Positions 1-8,126 of a stretch of 44,169 nucleotides of DNA are shown here, piece after piece. Location of the stretch: contig CABUKU010000025.1 in NCBI GenBank assembly GCA_902492205.1, positions 1-44,169 of the forward strand, written 5' to 3'. A program made the translations under genes and the position numbers. Origin of the DNA: an uncultured Bacteroides sp. GTDB taxonomy: Bacteria > Bacteroidota > Bacteroidia > Bacteroidales > Bacteroidaceae. Position 1 is the stretch's first letter; the number at the start of each line of letters is the position of its first letter. The notes beneath the pieces are model-generated. The model had not been told where the DNA came from. It saw only the letters and a program-made list of their open reading frames with translations, and searched no databases.

Positions 1-52
1 TGGGAGACAAAGATAACAATTTATAAATTTACACCTCAGGTTTATTCATTGA

Positions 53-481
53 TCCATTGTCATCGTAGAAAACGGCATAATCAAAGAAAAGATTTACCGG
101 CTCATCCGTCCGTACCCCAATTATTATAGTTACTGGAACACGCAAATACACGGGCTGACCGCCAAAGACACGGCAGATGCGAAAACATTTCCCGATGTAT
201 GGGCAGAAATAGATTCAAGAATAGGCACCCTACCTCTGGTCGCCCATAACAGCCCGTTTGACGAAGGATGCTTGAAAGCCGCATTCCAAAGATATGGGAT
301 GATATATCCCGGCTACACTTTCTACTGCACATGCAGGGCTTCCCGGAGGAAATTCGGAAAAGAACTACCCAACCACCAGCTTCACACCGTAGCAGCTCAT
401 TGCGGGTACGACCTGACAAACCATCATCACGCATTAGCAGATGCAGAAGCATGTGCATGGATTGCCAGAGAAATACTGTAA
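53..481 (+). pseudogene. 5'-truncated DEDDh 3'-5' exonuclease (RNase T / PolIII epsilon-like)
   Basis: An open frame runs without interruption from just after a stop at 50-52 to the TAA at 479-481. It reads as the middle and end of a DEDDh exonuclease: a QIHGLT motif, then LVAHNSPFDEGCL (the second conserved Asp region), and a C-terminal HHHALADAEACAWIA segment carrying the catalytic His and last Asp. The first block, with the D-x-E metal ligands, and the start codon are absent. The 52 bases upstream look intergenic and hold no missing exon in another frame. An internal ATG at 272 would give only 69 residues. I infer a remnant unable to coordinate both metals. The family acts in DNA or RNA 3'-end trimming. 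The window edge limits certainty about what lies further upstream. Confidence 0.7.
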
Positions 482-544
482 GGCAAAACATCAAAGGCGA
501 TTATCTGCTCTCCTTTTTCCCAAACAACAAAGACACCACCCGCT

Positions 545-904
545 TCACCCAATTTTCACAACGGCATAACAGTTCCTCTGTTCGCGATAGCTTTTTTTAG
601 GAAACCTCATCAACCATGTTCCGTCCTGTATCGAAAAAATATGCATCAAGCCACTCTCACATAATATATATAAGAAGTCGTCTTTTACAAGTACGCTGAA
701 AATCGAATCGAGGGGTATAGTGAACGTATCAATTTTACCAGAGGAAGAAAAAGAAGGAAGAAAGAGAATCATCCGCCGGAAATCAACGGAATAATGAAGC
801 TGCCCGCCAAACGGACTCAACAACTCCCACTTCTTATAATTAGTAAGACCTACGGCATGGATAAAAATCTCATGCAGGGTTTCAGGATCAGGGTTATTCA
901 TCAT
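545..904 (-). CDS. hypothetical protein, 119 aa
   Basis: I do not recognise this protein. The frame encodes a balanced soluble composition (alternating hydrophobic and charged residues, several aromatic residues), which is more protein-like than the overlapping frames. There is no signal peptide or membrane segment. Two adjacent ATG codons open the frame, with an AAAGG stretch a few bases upstream. It converges on the exonuclease remnant and is separated from it by about 60 bases. It could be a small domain protein of accessory type. No function is assigned. Confidence 0.5.
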   Translation of the reverse strand: MMNNPDPETLHEIFIHAVGLTNYKKWELLSPFGGQLHYSVDFRRMILFLPSFSSSGKIDTFTIPLDSIFSVLVKDDFLYILCESGLMHIFSIQDGTWLMRFPKKSYREQRNCYAVVKIG

Positions 905-1220
905 ACCTTTATCAGATTAAAGTTTATAGAATCACCCTCGTTTCCCCTTATAACAAAAGAAGTCGGGCGTAGAATTCATATTTATTCGACGAAAGGTACT
1001 AGCAATACCCCGAAACTAACAAATATGCTCACACGCCCGACCTGAATCGTTCGCATGAAACATTTTTGTGAAGTTTCGGTTTTTTGGTTTAAATAAAATT
1101 GCTAGTTTTTTCGTCGTCCAAAAACACTTCAATAAGCCGCATTTCTCTTCGGCTTACGGAGGACAAAGATAGATAATTTGCAGGAAATAACAAATTAATA
1201 AGACAAATCTGCAAATCTCC

Positions 1221-1403
1221 CTGCAGAAGATACCCAACCTCCCTAGGGATATTCGGCAATTACCCTAGGGTGGTTGCTCAATTTCCCTAGGGTAATTTTA
1301 AAAACAACTTTATGTTTGTAAAAAACAACCTGTTGTTTATCATCAAACGACTTGACGTTTGTAACAAACGACCTGTACTTTGAAAGCAAAGCAGCCGTGC
1401 TTT
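1221..1403. repeat. array of about nine short palindromes at 21-22 bp period
   Basis: Symmetric cores have centres near 1223.5 (CTGCAG), 1244.5, 1266.5 and 1288.5 (CCCTAGGG three times), 1309.5, 1330.5, 1352.5, 1373.5 and 1395.5. The last five are 16-base, mostly imperfect palindromes such as AAACAACCTGTTGTTT and AAAGCAGCCGTGCTTT. Unit sequences differ but the spacing stays at 21-22 bases, so the symmetry and phase appear to be kept while the letters change. Confidence 0.75.
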
Positions 1404-1476
1404 TATGCATAAGAAAGGGATTAACTTCGCTTCACCGTGGCACAAAGCATATAACAATATGATTATCAGCCAACAG

Positions 1477-1521
1477 CATGTGCCACAACAACGTGACGTG
1501 CAAAATCCGTCATGGCACATG
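1477..1521. repeat. two-tier hairpin (CATGTGCCA / TGGCACATG)
   Basis: The outer arms at 1477-1485 and 1513-1521 are perfectly complementary over 9 bases. Inner arms TGACG and CGTCA continue the stem after an internal loop. Related GTGGCACA words recur near 1437 and 1574. It lies just past the phased palindrome array and is not followed by a T-run, so a simple terminator is unlikely. Confidence 0.6.
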
Positions 1522-1720
1522 TCCGGTTTTCCCATTGCTGAATGTGCTGCGACAAGAATCTCTGCGACACACCGTCGTGGCACACTTTATTCACTGTGCA
1601 TCAACATATTATAACATCCGTGAAGCGGTGCGGCAAACTTCATCCCTCTCTTGTTATTCGCAGTACAAAAATGTTGGGAAGCCGCCTATATTCCTTTGCC
1701 AGACAATTATTCTTTTCGTC

Positions 1721-2101
1721 TCAATCCACAGTTACCCTGAAACGGCATTTTTCTCCCCCGCCCAAAACGGTTTCAATAATTTCCACACTGATATTTTTAT
1801 CAGGCAATAAATTTCCGATTATATACAACACACTCTGGCGTGAACATTCGCAATGCGATGCATCTTTCACTTGTCCGCTTGCCACGTCCGGACAGACACA
1901 AGCCGGATAACCGATTTCGTAAACACGTCCTTCCTCAATGGTCTTGGCCGACAACCATTCCGTATTGCCATACCGGCGATACTGTTCGTCCAAACAACGG
2001 CCACATTCTTCAAACTGTTTTCTTTGCATCGGCAATATTGTATCCTTGACACAATGTATCGCCTTGTCTTTGTAATTCACTTTATTCTCTTTTTCTGTCA
2101 T
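1721..2101 (-). CDS. Cys-rich conserved protein, possibly with a V4R-like C-terminus
   Basis: This is a 126-residue cytoplasmic protein with eight Cys, including pairs CGRC (C-x2-C), CVC and CEC. It ends in ILGG-type text (ETVLGGGEKCRFRV), which resembles the end of vinyl-4-reductase / hydrocarbon-binding-like domains. That resemblance is from memory and is weak. It lacks a signal peptide and membrane segments. The gene starts 18 bases after the AraC/GyrI regulator on the same strand, so the two are probably one transcript. I infer a metal- or ligand-binding accessory protein tied to that regulator. The exact family is uncertain. Confidence 0.65.
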   Translation of the reverse strand: MTEKENKVNYKDKAIHCVKDTILPMQRKQFEECGRCLDEQYRRYGNTEWLSAKTIEEGRVYEIGYPACVCPDVASGQVKDASHCECSRQSVLYIIGNLLPDKNISVEIIETVLGGGEKCRFRVTVD

Positions 2102-2119
2102 AGTTACTCTAAAAATATC

Positions 2120-3241
2120 TTATTTCTTTGTTACAGGGATATAAATATCTGTTATTAACTCCGAAAGCGGAGTTTTCTCGGGTGTATTGACATAGGTTTC
2201 AAAGGTGAATGGCTCTCGCAAAGTATAATCACTTGTTGGCAGCCAGTCAAGATAGATATGGCGGTACACCCTATTTAACTCATGGTACAATCCTTTAAAA
2301 CGAAAAACTGCATATTCTCCCGAAGGGATTTCGTAAATGCCAAAACCTTTAGGAACCTTAAATGACTGCGGCAATGTTACTCCAATCATAAAGCGGCTGT
2401 GCTCTTCTGACGTTATATATGGATAATCAAAGGTCAAACTTATGTATTTACATCCGTGGGATAACAAGCCGTTACTCTCAGAAAACTGCAACAACTGTTT
2501 CCACAAGAGAGAAAAACTATGGCTGACATTATTTGTCTTTTCCAGTTTCAAATATGCAATGCACATATCGGGTACTTTTTTGATGCTCAACTCAACCCGT
2601 ACAGGGTTCTTTCCTTCAGGGCAGGCATGGGCATGTTTCTTTCGAAACTCAGATAAAGAACAATTGAAATAACTCTTAAATGCCCTTGAAAGCGTATGCT
2701 TATTCTGATAATTGATTTGACCGAGAAGTTCGGAAACACTCATGTCCGTTGATATTAGCTTAAAGGCAATGTACTCCAATCTTAATCGCCGGATATAATT
2801 TCCAAGACTGTCACCACATACAGCTTTAAAAAGACGGCGGAAATAATATTTGGACACACCTGCAACTTGGGACAGCTTTTCGGAATCAAGGTCATCGAAC
2901 AAATGACAGTTGATATACTCCTGCACTCTTACGACTAATTCGTATTGAATATGAGCAGCATTAATCTTTTGCTTCCACCTTTTGATTTCAGGTAATCGCT
3001 TGGACATAATTTCCCTCAATTCCGATGAAGAATGCTTTATTCCGACCTCTTTATAATATTCTTCGGGGAAAAGCCCCCAAAGGTAGATAAGATAATCCAT
3101 TGAAAAGTCATACAGCTTTACTCCATTTTTCAGACAGTAATCACAATATTCCTCATTTTGACCTATCCCAAGATTAGTATAATCAATATCCAAAGGGATT
3201 CCACAAGTTTGGCAATATTTTGTTTCAGTATTGATTTTCAT
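2120..3241 (-). CDS. zinc-ribbon / AraC / GyrI-like transcriptional regulator
   Basis: Three parts are visible in 373 residues. The N-terminus has a zinc ribbon (YCQTCG ... EYCDYC, two CxxC pairs within about 35 residues). The middle (roughly 110-210) is an AraC double helix-turn-helix with the typical LSRAFKSYFNCSLSEFR end. The C-terminus (about 220-373) is a GyrI-like ligand-binding domain (IPSGEYAVFRFKG). The ATG at 3241 is chosen over an upstream start because AGGAAG sits 5 bases before it. Proteins of this layout often sense cationic drugs or small amphipathic ligands. The target is probably its own operon with the Cys-rich gene downstream. Confidence 0.9.
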   Translation of the reverse strand: MKINTETKYCQTCGIPLDIDYTNLGIGQNEEYCDYCLKNGVKLYDFSMDYLIYLWGLFPEEYYKEVGIKHSSSELREIMSKRLPEIKRWKQKINAAHIQYELVVRVQEYINCHLFDDLDSEKLSQVAGVSKYYFRRLFKAVCGDSLGNYIRRLRLEYIAFKLISTDMSVSELLGQINYQNKHTLSRAFKSYFNCSLSEFRKKHAHACPEGKNPVRVELSIKKVPDMCIAYLKLEKTNNVSHSFSLLWKQLLQFSESNGLLSHGCKYISLTFDYPYITSEEHSRFMIGVTLPQSFKVPKGFGIYEIPSGEYAVFRFKGLYHELNRVYRHIYLDWLPTSDYTLREPFTFETYVNTPEKTPLSELITDIYIPVTKK

Positions 3242-3261
3242 AAGCTTCCTGTTATTGAGTG

Positions 3262-3269
3262 CAAATTTA
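3262..3269 (-). promoter_or_regulatory. -7 element of the AraC/GyrI gene promoter
   Basis: TAAATTTG on the minus strand fits the Bacteroides -7 consensus TAnnTTTG. It ends about 20 bases before the ATG, the spacing seen for other genes here. No TTTG sits at the expected distance upstream. Confidence 0.5.
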
Positions 3270-3505
3270 CTCAATATAAAATGCAAAAGGTTACCACAAA
3301 TAGCCCTCTTTCATTTTAATTTGCTTTTATTGTTTTTTAGTGTTATAACCACCGCCTCACATCCTGTTATTTGGCTTATAAAACCAAAGATAGCATACTT
3401 ATATTTAAATAGTCGTTTATGAATTAATCCCCTCTCCGAGCCTGTATTATTATTTTTTTGCTTAAAGTTTCTCCTTTTTGTAACCGTTTAGTCAATAAAA
3501 AGAAT

Positions 3506-3513
3506 TAATTTTG
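3506..3513 (+). promoter_or_regulatory. -7 element of the purB promoter
   Basis: TAATTTTG matches TAnnTTTG and lies 25 bases before the purB ATG. A TTTG at 3477-3480 is 25 bases upstream, longer than the usual 19-20, so the -33 element is weak or absent. Confidence 0.55.
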
Positions 3514-3538
3514 CGGCTTGATAATTATCTTAAAACTT

Positions 3539-4885
3539 ATGGAGCTCAATTCACTAACCGCGATTTCACCAATCGACGGACGTTACAGAAGCAAAGCCGA
3601 GGCTTTGGCTAATTATTTCTCTGAATTTGCATTGATTAAATATCGCGTGCAAGTTGAGGTTGAATACTTTATAGCACTTTGCGAACTGCCTTTGCCACAG
3701 TTGGCAGACTTCAACAAAAGTGTTTTCGAATCACTGCGCAATATTTACCGTAACTTCACAGAAGCAGACGCAAAACGCATTAAGGACATAGAATCCGTGA
3801 CAAACCACGACGTAAAAGCTGTGGAATACTTCCTGAAAGAGCAGTTTGACGCTCTCGGAGGATTGGAAAAATACAAAGAGTTCATCCATTTCGGACTTAC
3901 GTCACAAGACATAAATAACACATCAGTTCCATTATCTATCAAAGATGCATTGAACAATGTTTACTATCCTTTGTTAGAAGAATTGATAGCTCAGTTGAAA
4001 ACTTATGCCAATGAATGGGCAAATATTTCAATGCTTGCCAAGACACACGGTCAACCGGCCTCCCCTACCCGTTTGGGAAAGGAAATCATGGTATTCGTTT
4101 ACCGTATGGAACGCCAGCTCGAAACATTGAAAGCATGTCCCATCACAGCCAAGTTTGGCGGAGCAACGGGTAACTACAATGCACATCACATTGCTTATCC
4201 GCAGCACGACTGGAAAGCATTCGGAAACCGTTTCGTAGCCGACAACCTCGGTTTGGAACGTGAAGAGTACACCACTCAGATTTCCAACTATGACAACCTG
4301 TCTGCTATATTTGATGGAATGAAACGTATCAATACCATTATGATTGATATGAATCGCGACTTTTGGCAGTATATCTCTATGGAATACTTCAAACAGAAGA
4401 TTAAAGCGGGAGAAGTAGGTTCGAGCGCAATGCCTCACAAGGTAAACCCGATCGACTACGAAAACGCGGAAGGCAACCTCGGCATAGCAAACGCTATCCT
4501 CGAACACCTTGCTGCAAAGCTTCCTGTTTCACGTTTGCAAAGAGACTTGACAGACTCCACCGTATTGCGTAACGTGGGAGTTCCATTCGGTCACATCGTT
4601 ATTGCCATTCAAAGTTCATTGAAAGGTTTGCGCAAATTGCTGCTCAACGAAACAGCCATTTACCGCGATTTGGATAATTGCTGGAGCGTGGTTGCCGAAG
4701 CTATCCAAACCATCCTTCGCCGCGAAGCATATCCGCATCCTTATGAAGCATTGAAAGCATTGACACGTACCAACCAAGCTATCACCGAAAGCTCAATCAA
4801 AGAGTTCATTGAAGAACTGAACGTGAGCGAAGACATTAAAAAAGAACTGAGAGCGATTACGCCGCACAGTTACACAGGAATTTAA
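3539..4885 (+). CDS. purB: adenylosuccinate lyase
   Basis: PurB splits adenylosuccinate to AMP and SAICAR to AICAR, both with release of fumarate, in purine synthesis in the cytoplasm. The 448-residue protein starts MELNSLTAISPIDGRYRSK and has the fumarase/aspartase superfamily signature GSSAMPHKVNPID with its mobile catalytic Ser loop (about residues 297-310). TSQDINNTS and KTHGQPASPT, which bind substrate, are also present. The ATG at 3539 fits the homologue start and the -7 element. An in-frame start 21 bases upstream would lie in the expected leader. The gene is followed by a 12-bp stem-loop and then the pseudouridine synthase gene. Confidence 0.97.
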   Translation: MELNSLTAISPIDGRYRSKAEALANYFSEFALIKYRVQVEVEYFIALCELPLPQLADFNKSVFESLRNIYRNFTEADAKRIKDIESVTNHDVKAVEYFLKEQFDALGGLEKYKEFIHFGLTSQDINNTSVPLSIKDALNNVYYPLLEELIAQLKTYANEWANISMLAKTHGQPASPTRLGKEIMVFVYRMERQLETLKACPITAKFGGATGNYNAHHIAYPQHDWKAFGNRFVADNLGLEREEYTTQISNYDNLSAIFDGMKRINTIMIDMNRDFWQYISMEYFKQKIKAGEVGSSAMPHKVNPIDYENAEGNLGIANAILEHLAAKLPVSRLQRDLTDSTVLRNVGVPFGHIVIAIQSSLKGLRKLLLNETAIYRDLDNCWSVVAEAIQTILRREAYPHPYEALKALTRTNQAITESSIKEFIEELNVSEDIKKELRAITPHSYTGI

Positions 4886-4898
4886 AATAGCGGTTAGT

Positions 4899-4926
4899 GT
4901 TTAGTGATTAGTGCTAATCACTAAAC
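4899..4926. repeat. 12-bp perfect stem-loop of the AGTGATTA family
   Basis: Arms GTTTAGTGATTA and TAATCACTAAAC enclose a GTGC loop just after purB, with an extra AATCACTAA copy after it. No T-run follows. The same AGTGATTA/TAATCACT words recur upstream of clpX (26947-26988), so this is a dispersed intergenic repeat. Confidence 0.7.
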
Positions 4927-4987
4927 AACTAATCACTAAAATATAATGGCCGTGAGGCTAAGTAATAATTTATTTGATAAAACAACA

Positions 4988-6418
4988 ATGAGTACAGACA
5001 ACGAAAATTGGCGTGACAACAGCTCCGAAGAGAGAAAAGACGCCAGCCGTGATGGTAACAGGTATTTTAACAGAGACAGTAATAACCAAGAGGGACGCTA
5101 CAATCGCGAAGGAAGCGACAGACCTTACCGCCCTTCATACAACAGAAATAATGGCGACCGTCCACAACGTCCTTATAACAGGGAAGGCGGGGACAGACCG
5201 CGTTTCAACCGTGAAGGAGGGGACCGTCCGCAAAGACCATATAACCGTGAAGGTGGAGACAGACCACGCTTCAACCGCGAAGGAGGAGACAGACCTTACC
5301 GCCCTTACAACCGTGAGGGAGGAGATCGTCCGCAAAGACCATATAACCGCGAAGGTGGAGACAGACCTCGTTTCAACCGCGAGGGAGGCGACCGCCCACA
5401 GCGTCCGTATAACCGTGAAGGAGGAGACAGACCTTGGCGCAACAATTCCGAAGAAGGAGGAAGCAGACCTTATCGTCCGTCGTTCAACAGAAACAACGGC
5501 GATCGTCCGCAACGTCCATACAACCGTGAAGGCGGGGATGACAACAGGGCAAGACGTCCGCGTTTCAACCCGAACGGAGGAAATGACCGTCCGCAAGGTT
5601 TCTCACGTCCGATTCGCAGAAACAGTGATGATTATGATCCGAATGCTAAATACAGCAAAAAGAAACAAATAGAATATAAGGAACAATTCGTTGATCCCAA
5701 CGAGCCGATCCGTTTGAATAAATTCCTTGCCAATGCAGGAATATGCTCACGCCGCGAGGCAGATGAGTACATCACAGCCGGAGTGGTATCGGTGAACGGC
5801 GAAGTAGTGACCGAACTCGGAACAAAGGTAAAACGCTCCGACGTGGTGAAATTCCACGACGAGCCGGTGAACATCGAACGCAAAGTTTATGTGTTACTCA
5901 ACAAGCCGAAAGATTATGTTACCACTTCCGATGATCCGCAAGCCCGCAAAACCGTAATGGATTTGGTTAAAGACGCTTGTTCGGAAAGAATCTATCCGGT
6001 GGGACGACTTGACCGTAACACAACAGGAGTTCTTCTTCTTACCAACGACGGTGACATGGCTTCCAAGCTGACTCACCCGAAATACTTAAAGAAGAAAATC
6101 TACCATGTGTACACAGACAAGAATGTTACCAAAGCCGACATGGATCAGATCGCAGCAGGCATCCAGCTCGACGACGGAGAAATCCACGCAGATGCAATCA
6201 GCTATGCCGATCCGGTGGACAAGAAACAAGTAGGGATTGAGATTCACTCAGGCAAGAACCGTATCGTGCGCCGCATTTTTGAATCACTCGGTTATAAAGT
6301 AATCAAACTCGACCGCGTATTCTTTGCCGGACTTACCAAAAAGGCTCTTCGCCGTGGAGAATGGAGATACCTGACAGAACAAGAAGTGAACATGCTTCGC
6401 ATGGGAGCTTTCGAATAA
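4988..6418 (+). CDS. S4-domain rRNA pseudouridine synthase (RluB/RsuA family) with repetitive N-terminus
   Basis: This enzyme isomerises a uridine in rRNA to pseudouridine. In the 476-residue form an S4 RNA-binding domain begins near residue 240 (RLNKFLANAGICSRREADEYI). The catalytic domain follows, with the nucleophile Asp near 342 in GRLDRNTTG and a C-terminal GKNRIVRRIFESLGY motif. Residues about 25-220 are a low-complexity Arg/Gly/Asn/Asp-rich tract built of 10- and 12-residue units such as NREGGDRPRF and NREGGDRPQRPY. This is likely disordered and RNA-binding. The start at 4988 is chosen. An in-frame ATG at 4946 would add 14 residues. Whether it acts like RluB, RluE or RluF cannot be told from sequence alone. 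Confidence 0.93.
   Translation: MSTDNENWRDNSSEERKDASRDGNRYFNRDSNNQEGRYNREGSDRPYRPSYNRNNGDRPQRPYNREGGDRPRFNREGGDRPQRPYNREGGDRPRFNREGGDRPYRPYNREGGDRPQRPYNREGGDRPRFNREGGDRPQRPYNREGGDRPWRNNSEEGGSRPYRPSFNRNNGDRPQRPYNREGGDDNRARRPRFNPNGGNDRPQGFSRPIRRNSDDYDPNAKYSKKKQIEYKEQFVDPNEPIRLNKFLANAGICSRREADEYITAGVVSVNGEVVTELGTKVKRSDVVKFHDEPVNIERKVYVLLNKPKDYVTTSDDPQARKTVMDLVKDACSERIYPVGRLDRNTTGVLLLTNDGDMASKLTHPKYLKKKIYHVYTDKNVTKADMDQIAAGIQLDDGEIHADAISYADPVDKKQVGIEIHSGKNRIVRRIFESLGYKVIKLDRVFFAGLTKKALRRGEWRYLTEQEVNMLRMGAFE
5101..5560 (+). repeat. imperfect in-frame tandem repeats encoding NREGGDRP units
   Basis: Near-identical 30- and 36-base units alternate inside the pseudouridine synthase gene, with third-position variation between copies. 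The repeats leave long spurious open frames on both strands. Such tracts can change copy number by slippage or recombination. Confidence 0.8.
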
Positions 6419-6456
6419 TAGAATTGAGACATACTACAAAATAAAGGAGACGTTTT

Positions 6457-7860
6457 ATGGAAAAAATTAGTAGAACAAAAATTGTTGACCTGCTGAAGCG
6501 TGATGACTTTGGCTCAATGGTCAATGTGAAAGGATGGGTTCGCACCCGCAGAGGTAGCAAACAAGTTAACTTTATCGCACTGAATGACGGTTCTACAATA
6601 AATAATGTACAGATAGTAGTTGACCTTGCCAACTTCGACGAAGAAATGTTGAAGCAAATCACTACCGGCGCTTGCATTAGCGTGAACGGTGAAATGGTTG
6701 AATCTGTAGGTTCCGGACAAAAGGTAGAAGTACAGGCACGTGAAATCGAAGTTCTCGGAGCTTGCGATAACACATACCCTTTGCAGAAGAAAGGACACTC
6801 TATGGAGTTCTTGCGTGAGATTGCCCATTTGCGTCCGCGTACCAACACTTTTGGAGCAGTGTTCCGCATTCGTCACAACATGGCGATTGCCATTCACAAC
6901 TTCTTCCACGAGAAGGGATTCTTCTACTTCCACACTCCTATTATCACAGCATCGGACTGTGAAGGAGCAGGGCAGATGTTCCAAGTTACAACAAAGAACC
7001 TGTATGACTTGAAGAAAGACGAAAAAGGTTCTATCATCTATGATGATGATTTCTTTGGAAAACAAGCCAGCCTCACAGTATCAGGCCAGCTCGAAGGTGA
7101 ACTTGCAGCGACAGCTCTCGGAGCTATCTATACATTCGGTCCGACTTTCCGTGCAGAGAACTCAAACACTCCGCGCCACTTGGCCGAATTCTGGATGGTT
7201 GAGCCCGAAGTTGCTTTCAACGACATCACCGACAACATGGACTTGGCGGAAGAATTCATCAAGTATTGTGTGAAATGGGCGTTAGACAACTGTGCCGACG
7301 ACGTGAAGTTCCTGAACGATATGTTCGACAAAGGATTGATCGAACGTCTGCAAGGCGTATTGAAAGAAGATTTCGTGCGTTTGCCTTACACAGAAGGTAT
7401 CAAGATACTTGAAGAAGCGGTAGCCAAAGGACACAAGTTCGAATTCCCGGTTTACTGGGGAGTTGACTTGGCATCAGAACACGAACGTTATTTGGTAGAA
7501 GACCACTTTAAACGTCCGGTTATCCTGACAGACTATCCGAAAGAAATCAAAGCTTTCTACATGAAGCAGAACGAAGACGGAAAGACTGTACGTGCAATGG
7601 ACGTGTTGTTCCCGAAAATCGGAGAAATCATCGGTGGCTCCGAACGTGAAGCAGATTACAACAAACTTATATCACGCATTCAGGAACTAAACATTCCGAT
7701 GAAAGATATGTGGTGGTATCTGGATACCCGTAAGTTCGGCTCATGCCCACACTCGGGATTCGGTTTAGGTTTCGAACGTTTGTTGTTGTTCGTAACAGGA
7801 ATGCAGAACATCCGCGATGTGATACCGTTCCCACGTACTCCGAACAATGCCGAATTTTAA
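6457..7860 (+). CDS. asnS: asparaginyl-tRNA synthetase
   Basis: AsnS charges tRNA-Asn with asparagine using ATP. The 467 residues hold an N-terminal OB-fold anticodon domain (VNVKGWVRTRRGSKQVNFIALNDG) and a class II catalytic core. Motif 2 is FRAENSNTPRHLAEFWMVEPE near residues 230-250. Motif 3 is GFGLGFERLLLFVTG near the C-terminus. A good AAGGAG site lies 7 bases before the ATG, which is unusual for this window. The upstream gene ends about 40 bases before. A strong terminator follows. Confidence 0.97.
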   Translation: MEKISRTKIVDLLKRDDFGSMVNVKGWVRTRRGSKQVNFIALNDGSTINNVQIVVDLANFDEEMLKQITTGACISVNGEMVESVGSGQKVEVQAREIEVLGACDNTYPLQKKGHSMEFLREIAHLRPRTNTFGAVFRIRHNMAIAIHNFFHEKGFFYFHTPIITASDCEGAGQMFQVTTKNLYDLKKDEKGSIIYDDDFFGKQASLTVSGQLEGELAATALGAIYTFGPTFRAENSNTPRHLAEFWMVEPEVAFNDITDNMDLAEEFIKYCVKWALDNCADDVKFLNDMFDKGLIERLQGVLKEDFVRLPYTEGIKILEEAVAKGHKFEFPVYWGVDLASEHERYLVEDHFKRPVILTDYPKEIKAFYMKQNEDGKTVRAMDVLFPKIGEIIGGSEREADYNKLISRIQELNIPMKDMWWYLDTRKFGSCPHSGFGLGFERLLLFVTGMQNIRDVIPFPRTPNNAEF

Positions 7861-7873
7861 CGCATATATAATA

Positions 7874-7906
7874 AAGAGGAATCTATCACGGATTCCTCTT
7901 TTTATT
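7874..7906 (+). terminator. terminator of asnS
   Basis: A 10-bp stem AAGAGGAATC / GATTCCTCTT with a 7-base loop is followed by TTTATTT. Confidence 0.85.
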
Positions 7907-7969
7907 TCCCATTTCTTCCCACTTCCCCACTAAGAGCAAACAGATAAAATCAAAAAAACATCGAAATTG

Positions 7970-8000
7970 TTTGCCATTTCAGAGAAAAGCAGTACTTTTG
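7970..8000 (+). promoter_or_regulatory. rplM-rpsI promoter (TTTG-N19-TACTTTTG)
   Basis: TTTG at 7970-7973 and TACTTTTG at 7993-8000 are separated by exactly 19 bases, a full match to the Bacteroides primary sigma consensus. Transcription would begin near 8007 and give a leader of about 120 bases. Confidence 0.85.
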
Positions 8001-8041
8001 CAAGCCGATTATTATCTAAACAGATAAGATTTTAATAATTA

Positions 8042-8083
8042 GCGTGTTACACAAATTCTGACCGAAGATGGTTAGAAGCACGC
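8042..8083 (+). ncRNA. candidate L13 leader structure
   Basis: In the rplM leader, GCGTG (8042-8046) pairs with CACGC (8079-8083). TTCTGACC (8056-8063) pairs with GGTTAGAA (8070-8077), with one G-T pair. The result is an arm with an asymmetric internal loop. A long leader with a compact two-part stem before a ribosomal protein operon suggests autoregulation by L13. This is inferred from position and structure only. Confidence 0.5.
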
Positions 8084-8126
8084 GACAAAAGTTTTTTAGT
8101 AGTTAACAATTTAAAAATTTTAAGCA

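Larger units (their letters stand above)
905..1720. other. gene-poor stretch rich in short inverted repeats
   Basis: I support no gene here. An inverted pair lies at 962-970 and 1033-1041 (GTCGGGCGT and its complement, about 62 bases apart). A hairpin TAAGCCG/CGGCTTA lies near 1133-1156. The phased palindrome array at 1221-1403 and the hairpin at 1477-1521 are listed separately. Short open frames crossing the region change frame at the palindromes and have no recognisable content. Confidence 0.6.

Noticed and set aside
1287..1910. Several overlapping open frames across the palindrome-rich region
   Set aside because: Their sequences follow the inverted repeats and one overlaps the Cys-rich gene. 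None shows a recognisable domain.
5135..5596. Long open frames antisense to and out of frame with the repeat tract of the pseudouridine synthase
   Set aside because: They arise from the repetitive codon pattern. Their translations are Val/Ser/Thr-rich low-complexity text with no family likeness.
6419..6456. T-box or other amino-acid switch before asnS
   Set aside because: Only 38 bases separate it from the previous gene, too short for such a leader, and a plain ribosome site is present.
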